A program made the translations under genes and the position numbers. Shown here piece after piece: positions 1 through 12,135 of a stretch of 64,000 nucleotides of DNA. The notes beneath the pieces were generated by a model. That model searched no databases. It saw only the letters and a program-made list of their open reading frames with translations, and was not told the origin of the DNA. How positions within the stretch are numbered: the stretch's first letter is position 1; every line of letters begins with the position of its first letter. The DNA comes from Wuchereria bancrofti (taxonomy: Eukaryota; Nematoda; Chromadorea; Rhabditida; Onchocercidae): positions 9,222,815 through 9,286,814 of the forward strand of contig SSBO01000003.1 of NCBI GenBank assembly GCA_005281725.1, read 5' to 3'.

Positions 1-147
1 TTGTTATTACTATTATTACTATCATTATTGTTAACCATCTATAAACCACATCTAAAAATATAAAATTGAAATATTAGAAAGACAAGAGATTAAATTGATG
101 ATTGAAAAAATTAATCAAAAATTCAAAATGTAAAATGGATAACATAC

Positions 148-3100
148 CAGTACTGGTAATAAAGGTGATAGTTGACCCGTTGTTTCGCATACAATAACTG
201 CAATTGAAAGTGAATGTGTTACTGATCCTGTATAAGCTGCTGCTCCTACAATAAGCAAAATAATTGGTTAAATTTTAAAAGTACTATTATTAATTTTAAA
301 AAGTTACAAAAAAAAAAAAGAATCACCTAATTTGCTCTAATTATTGATAAATAATTAAAGAAAAAATTATTTCTTCATAATAATATTATACACAATAACA
401 TTTCTTAAATTTTAAAAATTACAAAAAAGGGAAAAAGAATTTCTTCATTTTCCTACAAAAAATAATATTATAAGTGAGAAAAATGAAAAAATAAAAAATG
501 AAAAAACAAATTATTAATAAATAATTAAAGAAAAAATTATTCCTCTATAATAATATTATACACATTACAGTATCGTTTATTAAATTTTAAAAATTACAAA
601 AAAGGAAAAAGAATTTCTTCATCATTCTACAAAAATATTATTGTGGGTGAGAAAAATGAAAAAACAAAGGAAGAAAAAACCAAAAAAAAACCAACCAACA
701 ACAGCATAAAGTCCTGGAAAAATTTGTGGACCATCAGGACCTCTCAATCCTTGAGGATATAATAGTGCCATTATTTCACCAACTAAACGACCACCACATG
801 CACCAATAACAAAAGATGGTACAAAGATACCAGCTGGTACCGCCAATGATATGCATATTGCAACGAGGATAAACTGAATTGCTAAATAGCTTACCACAAC
901 CATTCTATTCACTTATCGCTTTATTGCTGTCAATAATTATTTCAAAATTTTTTATTATAAATTAATAAATTTTCACAAGCATTTATTTCTATATTAATTA
1001 AAATATGAAAAGTTTTTTTCTTTTTCATTCGAGGAAAAATTTTTTAATTTAACAATTTGAAATAATATTTTATTTATGTATTTTTGCTCCTTTTTCTTTT
1101 TTAAAAAAAAGATAAATTTGAGAAAAGCAAGATGAAGATGAAAAATATTTACATTCAATCACAATGATTACTTGATATGATTACTTTTGAATTTATATTT
1201 TTTTAGTGATTACTTTTGAATTTATATACTTAAATACTACTGCTGAATTACTCAAAAGATTTGCATTATCTGATAATCGTTATTGTGCAAATAATTCCAC
1301 AAACAAAAAAAAAAAATTTACTAGAATTTAAAAATTTTTTCTTTCAAAAAAAGTAATAAAGAAAAAAAAAAGAGAGAGTACAAAAATATATGATGAAAAT
1401 AGTAGAACCAATGATTACTTATCATTATTGATTCTACTTTTTTTTTTCGAAAAAAATATTTTTTTTTTTTCTTATCATTAAAAAATTGATCTTTTTTTTT
1501 CATAAAATATTTTTTTCTTATCATTAAAAAATTGATCTTTAACAGTCTTTATGAAATTTGCCTATAAATTCATTTGTTAGATAAAAATCAACAAAAATCA
1601 TTGTTGATTTTTTTCGAAAGAAAAAATTTTCGTAAAATATTTTCTCCATATTATTAAAAAACTATTTTTTAACAATCTTTATGAAATTTATCAATAAATG
1701 AATTATTTGTTAAATAAAGAACAAAAAATAAAATAAAATAAAAAAAAAGGAAAACTTACATAAACACAAAAATAAATTGCGAAACTGCTTAAGGCACTAA
1801 ATTCATGATTTATTCCAATCCAACGTTCCAATCGTTCTTTCGAGCAACCTTCGGCTGTTTTATTTGATAATATAAATGTGCAATTTGCAATAAAATCTGC
1901 TAACGTTTCACGAAATGTAAACTAAAAAAAAGACAAAATGAAATAAAACCAAATTAAATTAAAATGAAATTAATATATACTAAAACAATTAGTGAAAAAA
2001 AAAAAGAAAAATTTTGATATGAAAAGCAAAAATGAATAAACAAATAATAAAAGAGAAAAGAAAGGAAAAAAAAAAAGAAATAAATTAAATGGTATTTGTA
2101 TATAAATATATATCTGTCAATAGAAATACAAAGAATTTGTACAACATTTTCTATATTTGTAATAAAATTCATTTTTGTATAAAATTCATTTCCTATTTAT
2201 ATATTAACTGATATTTTATTTCATATATACTTTTTTTTGTAATAAAGATGTTTAAAATAATAATGTAAATGACATTATAATTATAATCTTTTTTTTTCTT
2301 TTGAAATGAATTACAATAATTGTTATTTGTTTATTGTGGAAAATATATGATAAAGTAATTGTTTAAAATAATATATTTCAAATACTATTTATAATTAGTA
2401 ATGAATTACACTAAAATTATACTTACTTTTCCAGCAAAGTATTGTCCGGTGCCATCCGGACATGTAACTATACCAACGAAAGCTGCCATGAAGAGTGTAA
2501 AAAATAATGGACTAGAAATAATAAGAAATTGTATAATTTTTAAGAAAAAAAAAAATAATTTGAGAAATGAAATAAAATAAATGAAATTGAAATAATCGAT
2601 CAATAAACATACTTTTTCCCAAAAATATACAAATATAAGCAATTTTTCGCCCTGAACATAGCAATTCGTCTGTGTATAAATACGAATAATGCACCAAATA
2701 AACCCGAAAATACACTAAAAATGAAAAAAAAAAAATTGATGACAAAAATAAGTTTAATGGTAAAAAAATTCATAAAATATATGAAACAAAGAAATCTTTG
2801 CTAAATAATTCTAACGTACAAATCAATTTGATATTATTTAAAAATTGACAAAAAAAAAATATTTTAATATGAAAGTAGCAGCAATAATTTAGTTAATTGT
2901 TGGTAAGAAATTAAAGTTTTTTTTGTTAATTCCTAAAGTTTAATTATTTTAAATTTCAGTTTAAATAAATGATGAAATAAAGTAATATATATATTTATAC
3001 CCAATAAGTGCAAATATTGGCAATTCTTCGACAACAAATACTGAACTTGGGAAATAAGTTTGATAATATGCTGTTATAGTACCTGCTAAAATATGAAAGA

Positions 3101-6100
3101 TGTAAAATCTCATTTCAAATGAAATTTTAAAATCTATCTATTTGAAATTTCAAATAGAACAAACATTTCTTTATATTGGATAAAATTTATCTCCAAAACA
3201 TCACTAAAAATTTAGAATAAAATTGACAATAGCATAATTTGCATTCACATAAAAGTTCCATTGTGGAAATGATTAAAATAATATTGTATGACTGAAATAC
3301 TAATTGATATTATAAAAGAAAATTATATGATTAAAGTGATAATTATAAAATGATTGAAATAATATTACATGAAATTGTAATGATAAACGAAAAATATGAA
3401 TGTATTAATACATTCCTTCGTAAATTATATTTTTCTTCGCATTTGCAGTTGCTAAATTTTTTTTTCCAAATATATATAAAATAAAATGTATAAATTTGCA
3501 AAAATTTTTAAAAATCATTTATTGTACAAATATAATTTTCATATTTAAGAAAGCAAAAAAAAAATTGTACAATCGATTTAAAATGGCAAACCAATTTCTG
3601 GTGGTATAATAGCAGCATTAGCAAAACGAAAAATAAGTGCGCTACATGTGGTTGCAAAAAAGGCACGCCAATAATTTCGAACAGCAAAAAATCGTGATGT
3701 CGATTCGATACCATACAATACTGCTGCAAAAATATTCCTTTATCAAGTATGTTAAATTTTATTTAATTAAATTTCAAGTTTAAATACAATTCGATTTAAT
3801 TTTAGCTAAATTTTATGTTAAGATATAATTTGTAGTTTAATTTCAAACTATAAAAAAATATTCTATATAAAGACATTATTATGTGTAAAAAAAAAATATT
3901 ATTATATATATCAAACCATATATAAAAAATACCAAGTATGTTTAATTTAATTTACTTAAATTTCAGATTTTAAATATGATTTAATCTAATTTAGCTAAAA
4001 GTTACGTTTCTTTTTGATTATAATATAGTTTTTTTTTTCTTTTTTTTAATATGATTTAATTTAATTTATCTAAAAGTTACGTATCTTTTTGATTATAATA
4101 CAGTTTAATTTCAAATTTATTTGATCAATTTCGAATATTATATCAGTTATTTCATGTTATTTTCCTCATCTTTCAACTGTGTTTTATTTATCAATTGATA
4201 AACGAATGTTTAAGGAAAGAATGTACCACCGGCTGGTGCCGAAAATGTGCAAGCAATACCGACCGCACATCCTGATGAAAGCATTTGCATTTCACGACCT
4301 TCGCTTGAAAAAAATGCTTGATATCGACATGCGGAAGTAATTCGTGTTAAAAGTGATGCAACAATTGCTCCTATATGTACAAATGGTCCCTGAAAAAAAA
4401 TTCAAAAATTTCAATTATTAAAACAATAAAGAATTTCCAACAAATGAAATAATCATCAAAGAGAACAAAAATATATTTAAAAGAAAAAAAAAGTAATGAA
4501 TAATTGAGAAAAAGCAATTAATCAAATAATTAATTATGAAATGCAACAAATAAATTAAGAAATAATAAGTAAAAAAAAAAATAAAGCATTGTTACATTTC
4601 ACATTTTCTTGATATCTTCATTTGTCAGAAATGATTTATTTTAAAAATTTCGAACTTTACAATCTTAAATGCAACAGTGCAAAAATATTAAAGAGTAAAA
4701 TTTGAACCTCTTTACCAACCGGAAGTCCACTACCAAGTGCAAGTGTTAAACCAAAAATTTTTCCAATCATTGTTTGCAGTGATAAATAATTTTTCATTTT
4801 AAAACCACACATTATAACTTTTAATTCTGGAATACCAGATCCTAAAATATCAATTAATAAAATTTTTTTTTGCAAGAAAAAACTGAAATTTAAAAAAAAA
4901 AATTAAAAATACATATATTTTCAAAGCATTGAACAATTGCATTACAAATGTAAATAATTACTGACCAATAGCTTGCTTTGCAATACATTGGCAGAATAAA
5001 GCAGATGCACCGGTCAGTAAGGTAATATAAGCTGTCCATGAGATAAGCGCCGTGTAATAGTCATAATTGTTTACAGTATATTCATACAATACTACACGAT
5101 CTAGAATAATATCAACTTTTTTTTTGCTTTCGTTGTATATGTAAAATGAATTTGACAGTATGCATATGGTCATCTTAACAGTATGTGTAAGGTCATACAG
5201 TATGCACAAGATGACCCTGACAGTATACGTAAGATCATCTTGATAGTATGCATTAGGTAATCCTGACAATATGCGTAAGGTCATCCTGACAATATGCACA
5301 ACGTCATACAGTATGCAAAAGATGACCTTGACAGTACGCATAGGATCGCCCTGACAGTATAAAGTGATCCTGACAACATGTACAACATCATACAGTATGC
5401 AAGAGATGACTTGACAGTATATATAAGATTGCCCTGACAGTATACATAAAGTGATCCTGACAACATGTACAACATCATACAGTATGCAAGAGATGACCTT
5501 GACAGTATATATAAGATTGCCCTGACAGTATACATAAAGTGATCCTGACAACATGTACAGCATCATACAGTATGCAAGAGATGACCTTGACAGTATATAT
5601 AAGATTGCCCTGACAGTATACATAAAGTGATCCTGACAACATGTACAACATCATACAGTATGCAAAAGATGACCTTGACAGTACGCATAGGATCGCCCTG
5701 ACAGTATACATAAAGTGATCCTGACAACATGTACAACATCATACAGTATGCAAAAGATGACCTTGACAGTATGTATAAGATTGCCCTGACAGTATACATA
5801 AAGTGATCCTGACAATATGCATAAGGTTATCTTAACGGAATGCACGAGGTGACCCAACCGTATGCATAAGGTCATCCTAATAGTATGCATAAGATAATTC
5901 AAATAGTTTACGGTTTGAATTACAGTAAGCGTATTATTTTCAAACTTTATGATCATATGGTGAAGTTTTTTTTTTTGTTTTTGTTTCGATTTGTTTTATT
6001 TTGCTTCTTATTTCTCTATTATATGATGAAAAATTTAATTCTAATTTCTATATCAATGTTAAATGTTATTAAATTATGCTGAAATATACTGTAAAATAGA

Positions 6101-8787
6101 TTTTAATTCAATTATTTTGTCGTCCTATCAAATTGTTGAAATTTACTCCAGTTGGAAGTAAATTAGCAAAAATTTGCACTAAATTTTTCAAAAATATGCA
6201 ATAATTCTCTTTCATTCCTTTTTTTTCAAGAAAAAAAAGACAAAATTCTTTAGTCTTTTATTTTCAGAAAATTTCTCGTTTTTTCCTTCTTTTTTTCGCT
6301 TGACTTTCACCAAATATCAACTTTCGTCTTGTTTGATGAAAATATTATAAATGCAAATCTGTTTGTTCAACTATATATTTTTGCTTTGACAAATATTGTT
6401 TATCTTCTTTTTTTTTTCTATTTACAAACTATTATTGTATTTTTCAATTTAAATTTGAGGCAATAAATTGATTACTTAATCAATTAATAAGTATAAAAGG
6501 CTAACGCATTATTATTTATTTCGCTTCATTTAATAAAGATCAGAAAGCAAAAAAAAAAAAACGATTGAATTGTAATTTTACTTATAATTAATGTAAATAA
6601 ATGAAATAACTAACATTCTTGCAAATATTCAATACTTATATCCATTGCAATTGATAGAGCTGCTGTAACAATACCAAGCACAGCGGATAAAAACCAATCT
6701 TCCACAAAGAAATGCACAATATTTTTTAGTTGTCCTTTAAATATTTAAAATTTTCAACTCGAAATTTTCTTTTAATTATTATATAAGTTAATCCAATTCA
6801 TTTCATTACAAATATCACTACAGCAAAAGTTTATTTTCAATTAAATACAAGAAATAAATTTAGAAACAGATCAATAAACATATGTTTTAATCATATATGA
6901 TACTCTTTTATATCTAATTTAGATTTCATCAGTACAAATACAATTGTTTATAATTGATTCATCTGAAATATATATCTATGAAATAAACCATTAAATCATT
7001 TCATTTCATTTTTTTTATTATTGCATTATTTTTTTTTTAAATTTTTAATATTCCTCATGTTATTTCGCTAGCCTAATCAAATTTTTGCAAATTATATTCC
7101 GTTATTTCATTATAGTATTTTGCTAGTATTTGATATGAGCAATATTCGATTTTCAGTTAACCGAATACGTTAACCGGAATTTTGTTATATATAACATATT
7201 AGCAACATTATTAGCATAATTTGAAATAAAGAAATGCTCATTTTTCTTTTCGTCCCTTTTCTTTCACTTTTTTTTGGCATAAAAAAATTTCTTCATAAAT
7301 GGTAACTGAATGGATAATAACCTTTGGGAAACAAAATTAATCAGAAATGGAAAAATATATATAGCTTTATCCTATTTTTTTTAGTGTATAAATAAAATTG
7401 TTTTATAACAAAATTTTTTCATCCAATAAAGTGCGAAATTTAAAATTTTCTAATTAAATTTCATTTGAAAAAATAATTATGTGTGAATTAATTTTTTGGA
7501 TGTAACATTTATTAAGTAGGAAATATTAAAATATCCACTTATTATGTGCATCCAATTTCTTTTTTAAACTTCCAACTTCATTAATTTAGAACTTTTTATT
7601 GAAAGTTTTCTAATTAAAATTTATTTTAATTTTAACTTTCGCCTGAATAGCTTTATCATTTTAATGGAGAATATTTAACAGATGAATAAATAAAATGAAA
7701 ACAGTAAACTTTTCCTAATAATAATAGTAATAATAATAATAATAATAACATCCATTTATCATCGTTTTCTTTTTCTTAAACATTTTCAATTACTTTTTTT
7801 CAACCTTTTTTATTTTTCACATTTATTCCAGCTTTAAGTAAAATGAAGAAATAACTTCATTTTACTTATTTTCAAATTTATTTGTTCTATTTTATGTAAG
7901 TTTGAAAATTTAACACTTTAAAGATTTAAAATAAATATGTGTATTATAATATAAGATAGGAAATTTTTTATAATTTTAAAGATAATGAAAAAAAAAAAGA
8001 TTGATAAAATGATTAGAAATAATTGTTTACATGATTATATAGAAAGATAATCATTTAATAGCAAAATTATGATGATAATTTAAGTTAAAACTAACGTCGG
8101 AAAAATGCACGAAAACTTTCCGTTCGCTGTTGTACGGCATTATGATATTCCAGATCAACCGGATAACCATCCAGTAATGCATCACCACATCCTTCATCTT
8201 CTCCTTTCTTATCACTGTCATGATTAGTGATATTTTCTTCTATATTTTCTATTTTCTCGTTGAATAGTATTGATCTTGTTGAAATCCTAAATTATTTAAT
8301 TTTTTTCATTTTTTTTTTTTTTTTGAAAAAGTATATTTCATATGATATGATAAATGAATTGGGAAAAAATAAGACAAAATTTGAATTTTATATTGATAAA
8401 GGAGAAAAAAAAAATCTTATTTAATAATCAGTAATAGTTTAAAAATGAGACAAAAAAAAATAATTTAAGAAATTTAATTTCTTTTTTGATCAATGCTAAA
8501 ATAAAATATTGGTAAAATGTAGAGAGGGGGAAGAAAGAGAAGAAAGAGGGAAAGAGAGAGAGAGAGAAGAGACAGATAAAGAGGGAGAAAAAGAAAGGGA
8601 AATTTAAAAATTTTGTTCATTTTCATTGAATATCAAATATTTAAATTAAAAAAAAAAAATATTACTTTGGATTGGTGGATTGAATTTGATCGGAATGTGA
8701 CGTAAGTAGCGTCATCACATCTGGTTTGATTTGTTGCTGTAATCTTGTAATGATAAGTTGCAAATTAAAATTACCGTAAATCGATAT
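148..8787 (-). CDS. CLC-family chloride channel, 3' end beyond window, 5' exon(s) not found
   Basis: Voltage-gated-type chloride channel of the plasma-membrane CLC-1/2/K branch (nematode clh family), a dimeric multi-pass membrane protein. Exons, 5' to 3' on minus: ~8787-8666, 8286-8096, 6734-6615, 5100-4966, 4841-4708, 4389-4227, 3723-3592, 3085-3001, 2714-2613, 2511-2427, 1921-1760, 873-696, 245-148. Phases agree at every junction, giving about 569 codons. Signatures in order: GSGIPELK (start of 4841-4708), GKEGPFVH across the 4708/4389 junction with the gating glutamate present, the stretch [15 protein letters not shown] that matches CLC-2 closely, [11 protein letters not shown] followed by GGRLVGE, then [15 protein letters not shown]. 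Exon 1921-1760 encodes an extracellular-type loop with two sequons, NCT and NKT. The last visible donor (GTATGT just below 148) leads to C-terminal exons, including the CBS domains, outside the window. The start codon was not found, and the upstream edge of the first listed exon is uncertain (acceptor near 8787 or nearer 8747). CLC identity is firm; the exact clh paralogue is not determined. Confidence 0.95.
246..2426 (-). other. CLC introns (246-695, 874-1759, 1922-2426)
   Basis: These three introns are AT-rich with many poly-A/T runs. Within 246-695 the stretches near 345-470 and 515-640 resemble each other: both carry a motif ending in attaataaataattaaag, followed by an aattattcctct/ttcttcataata block and a cacattac block. 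This suggests an old tandem duplication of about 170 bp. I see no other genes or RNA in them. Confidence 0.45.
5155..5890. repeat. 88-bp higher-order minisatellite in a CLC intron
   Basis: This tandem repeat lies inside the intron between exons 6734-6615 and 5100-4966. The core is a roughly 22-bp motif (gacagtatgcataaggtcat and variants). Between about 5340 and 5810 four cores form an 88-bp higher-order unit: the atgtacaacatcatacagta block recurs near 5384, 5467, 5555, 5643 and 5731. The flanks (5155-5340 and 5810-5890) hold more diverged 22-bp copies, as expected for array edges. Because 88 is not a multiple of three, the minus strand is open in overlapping frames (4958-5623, 5281-5535, 5475-5711, 5563-5799, 5651-5956). 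Those open frames are by-products of the repeat, because the flanking exon splices in at 5100, downstream of the array. Confidence 0.9.
6735..8095 (-). other. CLC intron, AT-rich, no gene seen
   Basis: A 1.36-kb intron between the exon encoding the N-terminal cytosolic end (...FRAFFRR) and the first membrane-segment exon ([15 protein letters not shown]). It contains an AAT-rich microsatellite around 7714-7750 and poly-T runs. Nothing in it reads as coding. Confidence 0.6.
8521..8598. repeat. GA-rich purine tract
   Basis: Low-complexity purine run of gaga/gggaa/aaag type in the intron between CLC exons 8787-8666 and 8286-8096. It is probably a decayed (GA)n microsatellite. A short (GA)n also lies at about 9170-9183. 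Confidence 0.8.
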
Positions 8788-9883
8788 CTTTAATAGAAAA
8801 TAAAAGCAAAAAAAGGGAGAAAGAGAGTGTCTAGTTGCATCTAAATTCATAAATACTCTACATTTTGTAAAATATTCATTGAAAATTTTAGTCAAAAATA
8901 ATCATTTAGAATTTTAAAAAATTTGAATAAGATATTTAAATTTTTATTTCTTTTATTTCCTTTCCATCCAAAATTTTGAAAAATTTCAGAAATAAAAAAA
9001 GAAATGAAATTTTAGATATTTCATTTATTTGAATTTTTTAAAATTCCAAATGGTTCTTATCATGCGAAACAAAAGAAATGAAATTTTAGATATTTCATTT
9101 GTTTGCTAAGGGTAATACATCATGATAAACAAATCTTTCAATTGTACAATAATATAAAAAAGAACAGAGAGAGAGAGAGAGCGAAAAAAAAGATGAAAAA
9201 CTAAAATGTTATAAGAGTATATTATGAAATGAGTTAATTTGCTTGCATTCATACTTCTATAAAGAGAATGCTAATCAAGAAAACATTGAAGTCAAGAAAA
9301 AAAAAAAGAAAAAGAAAAGAAATTGAAAATTTTTAACTGAGGAGTAAAAGAGGAAAGATGAAAATAGTAACCAAAATAAACATTAAAATCATTTTTAATT
9401 CAAATTTTTGTACATTCATTAGAGATTATTATTGTTACTTATTTACTGAAATTTTAATGTTTCCTTTTTAATCATTTATTATTCATAAATGAAAAATTTT
9501 TATGATATTTCTATTGATAGCAAATGACTAAGCAAAAAGAAAAAAAAAAAAGAATTTTTCAATTACTGATAAAATATTGTTTATCGTTTTATAAATATTA
9601 ATTGGTAATTTTGTTTGGATGAGCTGATTGGACCGCGAGATGACAGGAAGTGGGAGGGAGAGGTTATGAGATAGAAGGCAATTTGCGCTCGCAACTGAAA
9701 AAATCGGAAGTTACTTTTACGCATAACTGTTACAGGAATAGGATGAGAGGAGGGGAAATGAGTGGGTGGATGAAAATTTTTAAAAAGAAAAAAAAAGTAG
9801 ATGGAAAGAGTGTTTGTAAATTATATGCGTGTATGTGTATGTATGTGTGTATGTTTGAAAAAGGTTTTTAGTGTTTGTGTTTA

Positions 9884-10974
9884 AAAAAAAAAAAAAAAAA
9901 AAAAAAGAAGGCAATCGATGTCAACAATAGTAATGAGCGAATTTCATTTTGCTTCTTAACAAAATGAAAGAATTCCAAAAAAAAAAAAAAAAAAAAACTG
10001 AAATGAGTATATTATGCAATTGAACTTTTCCACTAACACTCATATACAATTCTTTGTCCTTTTGTAAAATGGTAAATAAATTCCAAATTAGCATTTGTCA
10101 TTTCAAATTTCTCCTTTTCATTTGTCATTTCATATACACATAAATGTTTTTCATGTTTTAAATTTTAAATTATATTTGATCAAATAGCAATACTTCAATG
10201 AATTAGATTAATTCATAATTGAATTAAATGCTTAAATAATCAATAAGCAGCAAATAAATAATAGTTCGTTCCTTAAAAAAAAAAATCAATCGTTTTGTTT
10301 TTCTTTTTAAATAGTTCGTCTCTCTTATTCCTTAAATAACAAGAAAATTAATTATTATTTTTATGGAATAAGTTTATTTTTCACTTTTAACTTATTATTC
10401 AAAAATATTCTTACATCAAATTAAACTATGCATTCCTTTTCCTTAATTTATCCTAACTAAAACATTATTGCATTTTAATAAATAAATACGTAAATTTAAA
10501 TATTAATTTCTTTTTTCTTTTTTTACTACGAAATATGCAAAATGTTTTTGAATAAGAGAAAAAAAAAAGCAACTGAGATTATTTTAAAAGGGAAAAAAAT
10601 TTTTATTCCTTTCAAATATATGAATTATTTTCAAATAGAATTTTAATTTCAATATTTTGCTATGAAATTTATTTCACAAAAACGTTATGAATAATTTATA
10701 CTGCTTACCAGCAAAAAAAAAAAAAGAAAAAAAAGGAATAAAAGAAAAGCTATTTTTCCATTTTCTTTTTGACTTTTCATCTGTCTATTTAATTTTCTTT
10801 TTGTTTTGTTTTTTTTTTGTCTTCTTTTTTCTTCTTATTTTGTTATCTCGTCTATTTTTCTTTGTCACCTTATTAAAATGAGATGAAATGAATGAATTTG
10901 CATGCTATTCAAAAATTCTCAATAAACGAAAAAGAATAATAAGAAAAAACAGTAATAATAGTGATAATAAAACA

Positions 10975-11005
<31 letters not shown>
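9884..11005. repeat. Left copy of a ~1.12-kb direct duplication
   Basis: From the poly-A run before gaaggcaatcgatg (9907) to the (TAA)n run ending at the N at 11006. It matches 11007-12130 apart from the lengths of homopolymer runs: the offset is 1120 bp at the start and 1122 bp after a poly-A near 9980. I saw no substitutions when comparing by eye. It has no coding content; the 64-codon open frame at 10687-10881 recurs identically at 11809-12003 and is low complexity. Confidence 0.9.
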
Positions 11006-11006
11006 N
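11006..11006. other. Single-N assembly gap
   Basis: One ambiguous base sits exactly between a (TAA)n run and a poly-A run, at the junction of the two copies of the 1.12-kb duplication. It looks like a scaffolding join. Confidence 0.95.
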
Positions 11007-12096
11007 AAAAAAAAAAAAAAAAAAAAGAAGGCAATCGATGTCAACAATAGTAATGAGCGAATTTCATTTTGCTTCTTAACAAAATGAAAGAATTCCAAAA
11101 AAAAAAAAAAAAAAAAAAACTGAAATGAGTATATTATGCAATTGAACTTTTCCACTAACACTCATATACAATTCTTTGTCCTTTTGTAAAATGGTAAATA
11201 AATTCCAAATTAGCATTTGTCATTTCAAATTTCTCCTTTTCATTTGTCATTTCATATACACATAAATGTTTTTCATGTTTTAAATTTTAAATTATATTTG
11301 ATCAAATAGCAATACTTCAATGAATTAGATTAATTCATAATTGAATTAAATGCTTAAATAATCAATAAGCAGCAAATAAATAATAGTTCGTTCCTTAAAA
11401 AAAAAAATCAATCGTTTTGTTTTTCTTTTTAAATAGTTCGTCTCTCTTATTCCTTAAATAACAAGAAAATTAATTATTATTTTTATGGAATAAGTTTATT
11501 TTTCACTTTTAACTTATTATTCAAAAATATTCTTACATCAAATTAAACTATGCATTCCTTTTCCTTAATTTATCCTAACTAAAACATTATTGCATTTTAA
11601 TAAATAAATACGTAAATTTAAATATTAATTTCTTTTTTCTTTTTTTACTACGAAATATGCAAAATGTTTTTGAATAAGAGAAAAAAAAAAGCAACTGAGA
11701 TTATTTTAAAAGGGAAAAAAATTTTTATTCCTTTCAAATATATGAATTATTTTCAAATAGAATTTTAATTTCAATATTTTGCTATGAAATTTATTTCACA
11801 AAAACGTTATGAATAATTTATACTGCTTACCAGCAAAAAAAAAAAAAGAAAAAAAAGGAATAAAAGAAAAGCTATTTTTCCATTTTCTTTTTGACTTTTC
11901 ATCTGTCTATTTAATTTTCTTTTTGTTTTGTTTTTTTTTTGTCTTCTTTTTTCTTCTTATTTTGTTATCTCGTCTATTTTTCTTTGTCACCTTATTAAAA
12001 TGAGATGAAATGAATGAATTTGCATGCTATTCAAAAATTCTCAATAAACGAAAAAGAATAATAAGAAAAAACAGTAATAATAGTGATAATAAAACA

Positions 12097-12130
<34 letters not shown>
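11007..12130. repeat. Right copy of the ~1.12-kb direct duplication
   Basis: Begins inside a poly-A run immediately after the N and follows the left copy to the (TAA)n array at about 12095-12132. There it continues into unique sequence, whereas the left copy ends at the gap. The pattern is that of two overlapping contigs placed end to end instead of being merged. Confidence 0.9.

Positions 12131-12135
<5 letters not shown>

Noticed and set aside
4958..5956. 221-codon and several ~80-codon minus-strand frames as a repetitive protein gene
   Set aside because: Only the last part (5100-4966) is the CLC exon; the rest is intronic minisatellite. Phase and homology place the acceptor at 5101/5102.
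10687..12003. Two identical 64-codon frames as a duplicated small gene
   Set aside because: Low-complexity Lys/Phe-rich translations of poly-A/T, duplicated with the N-flanked block.
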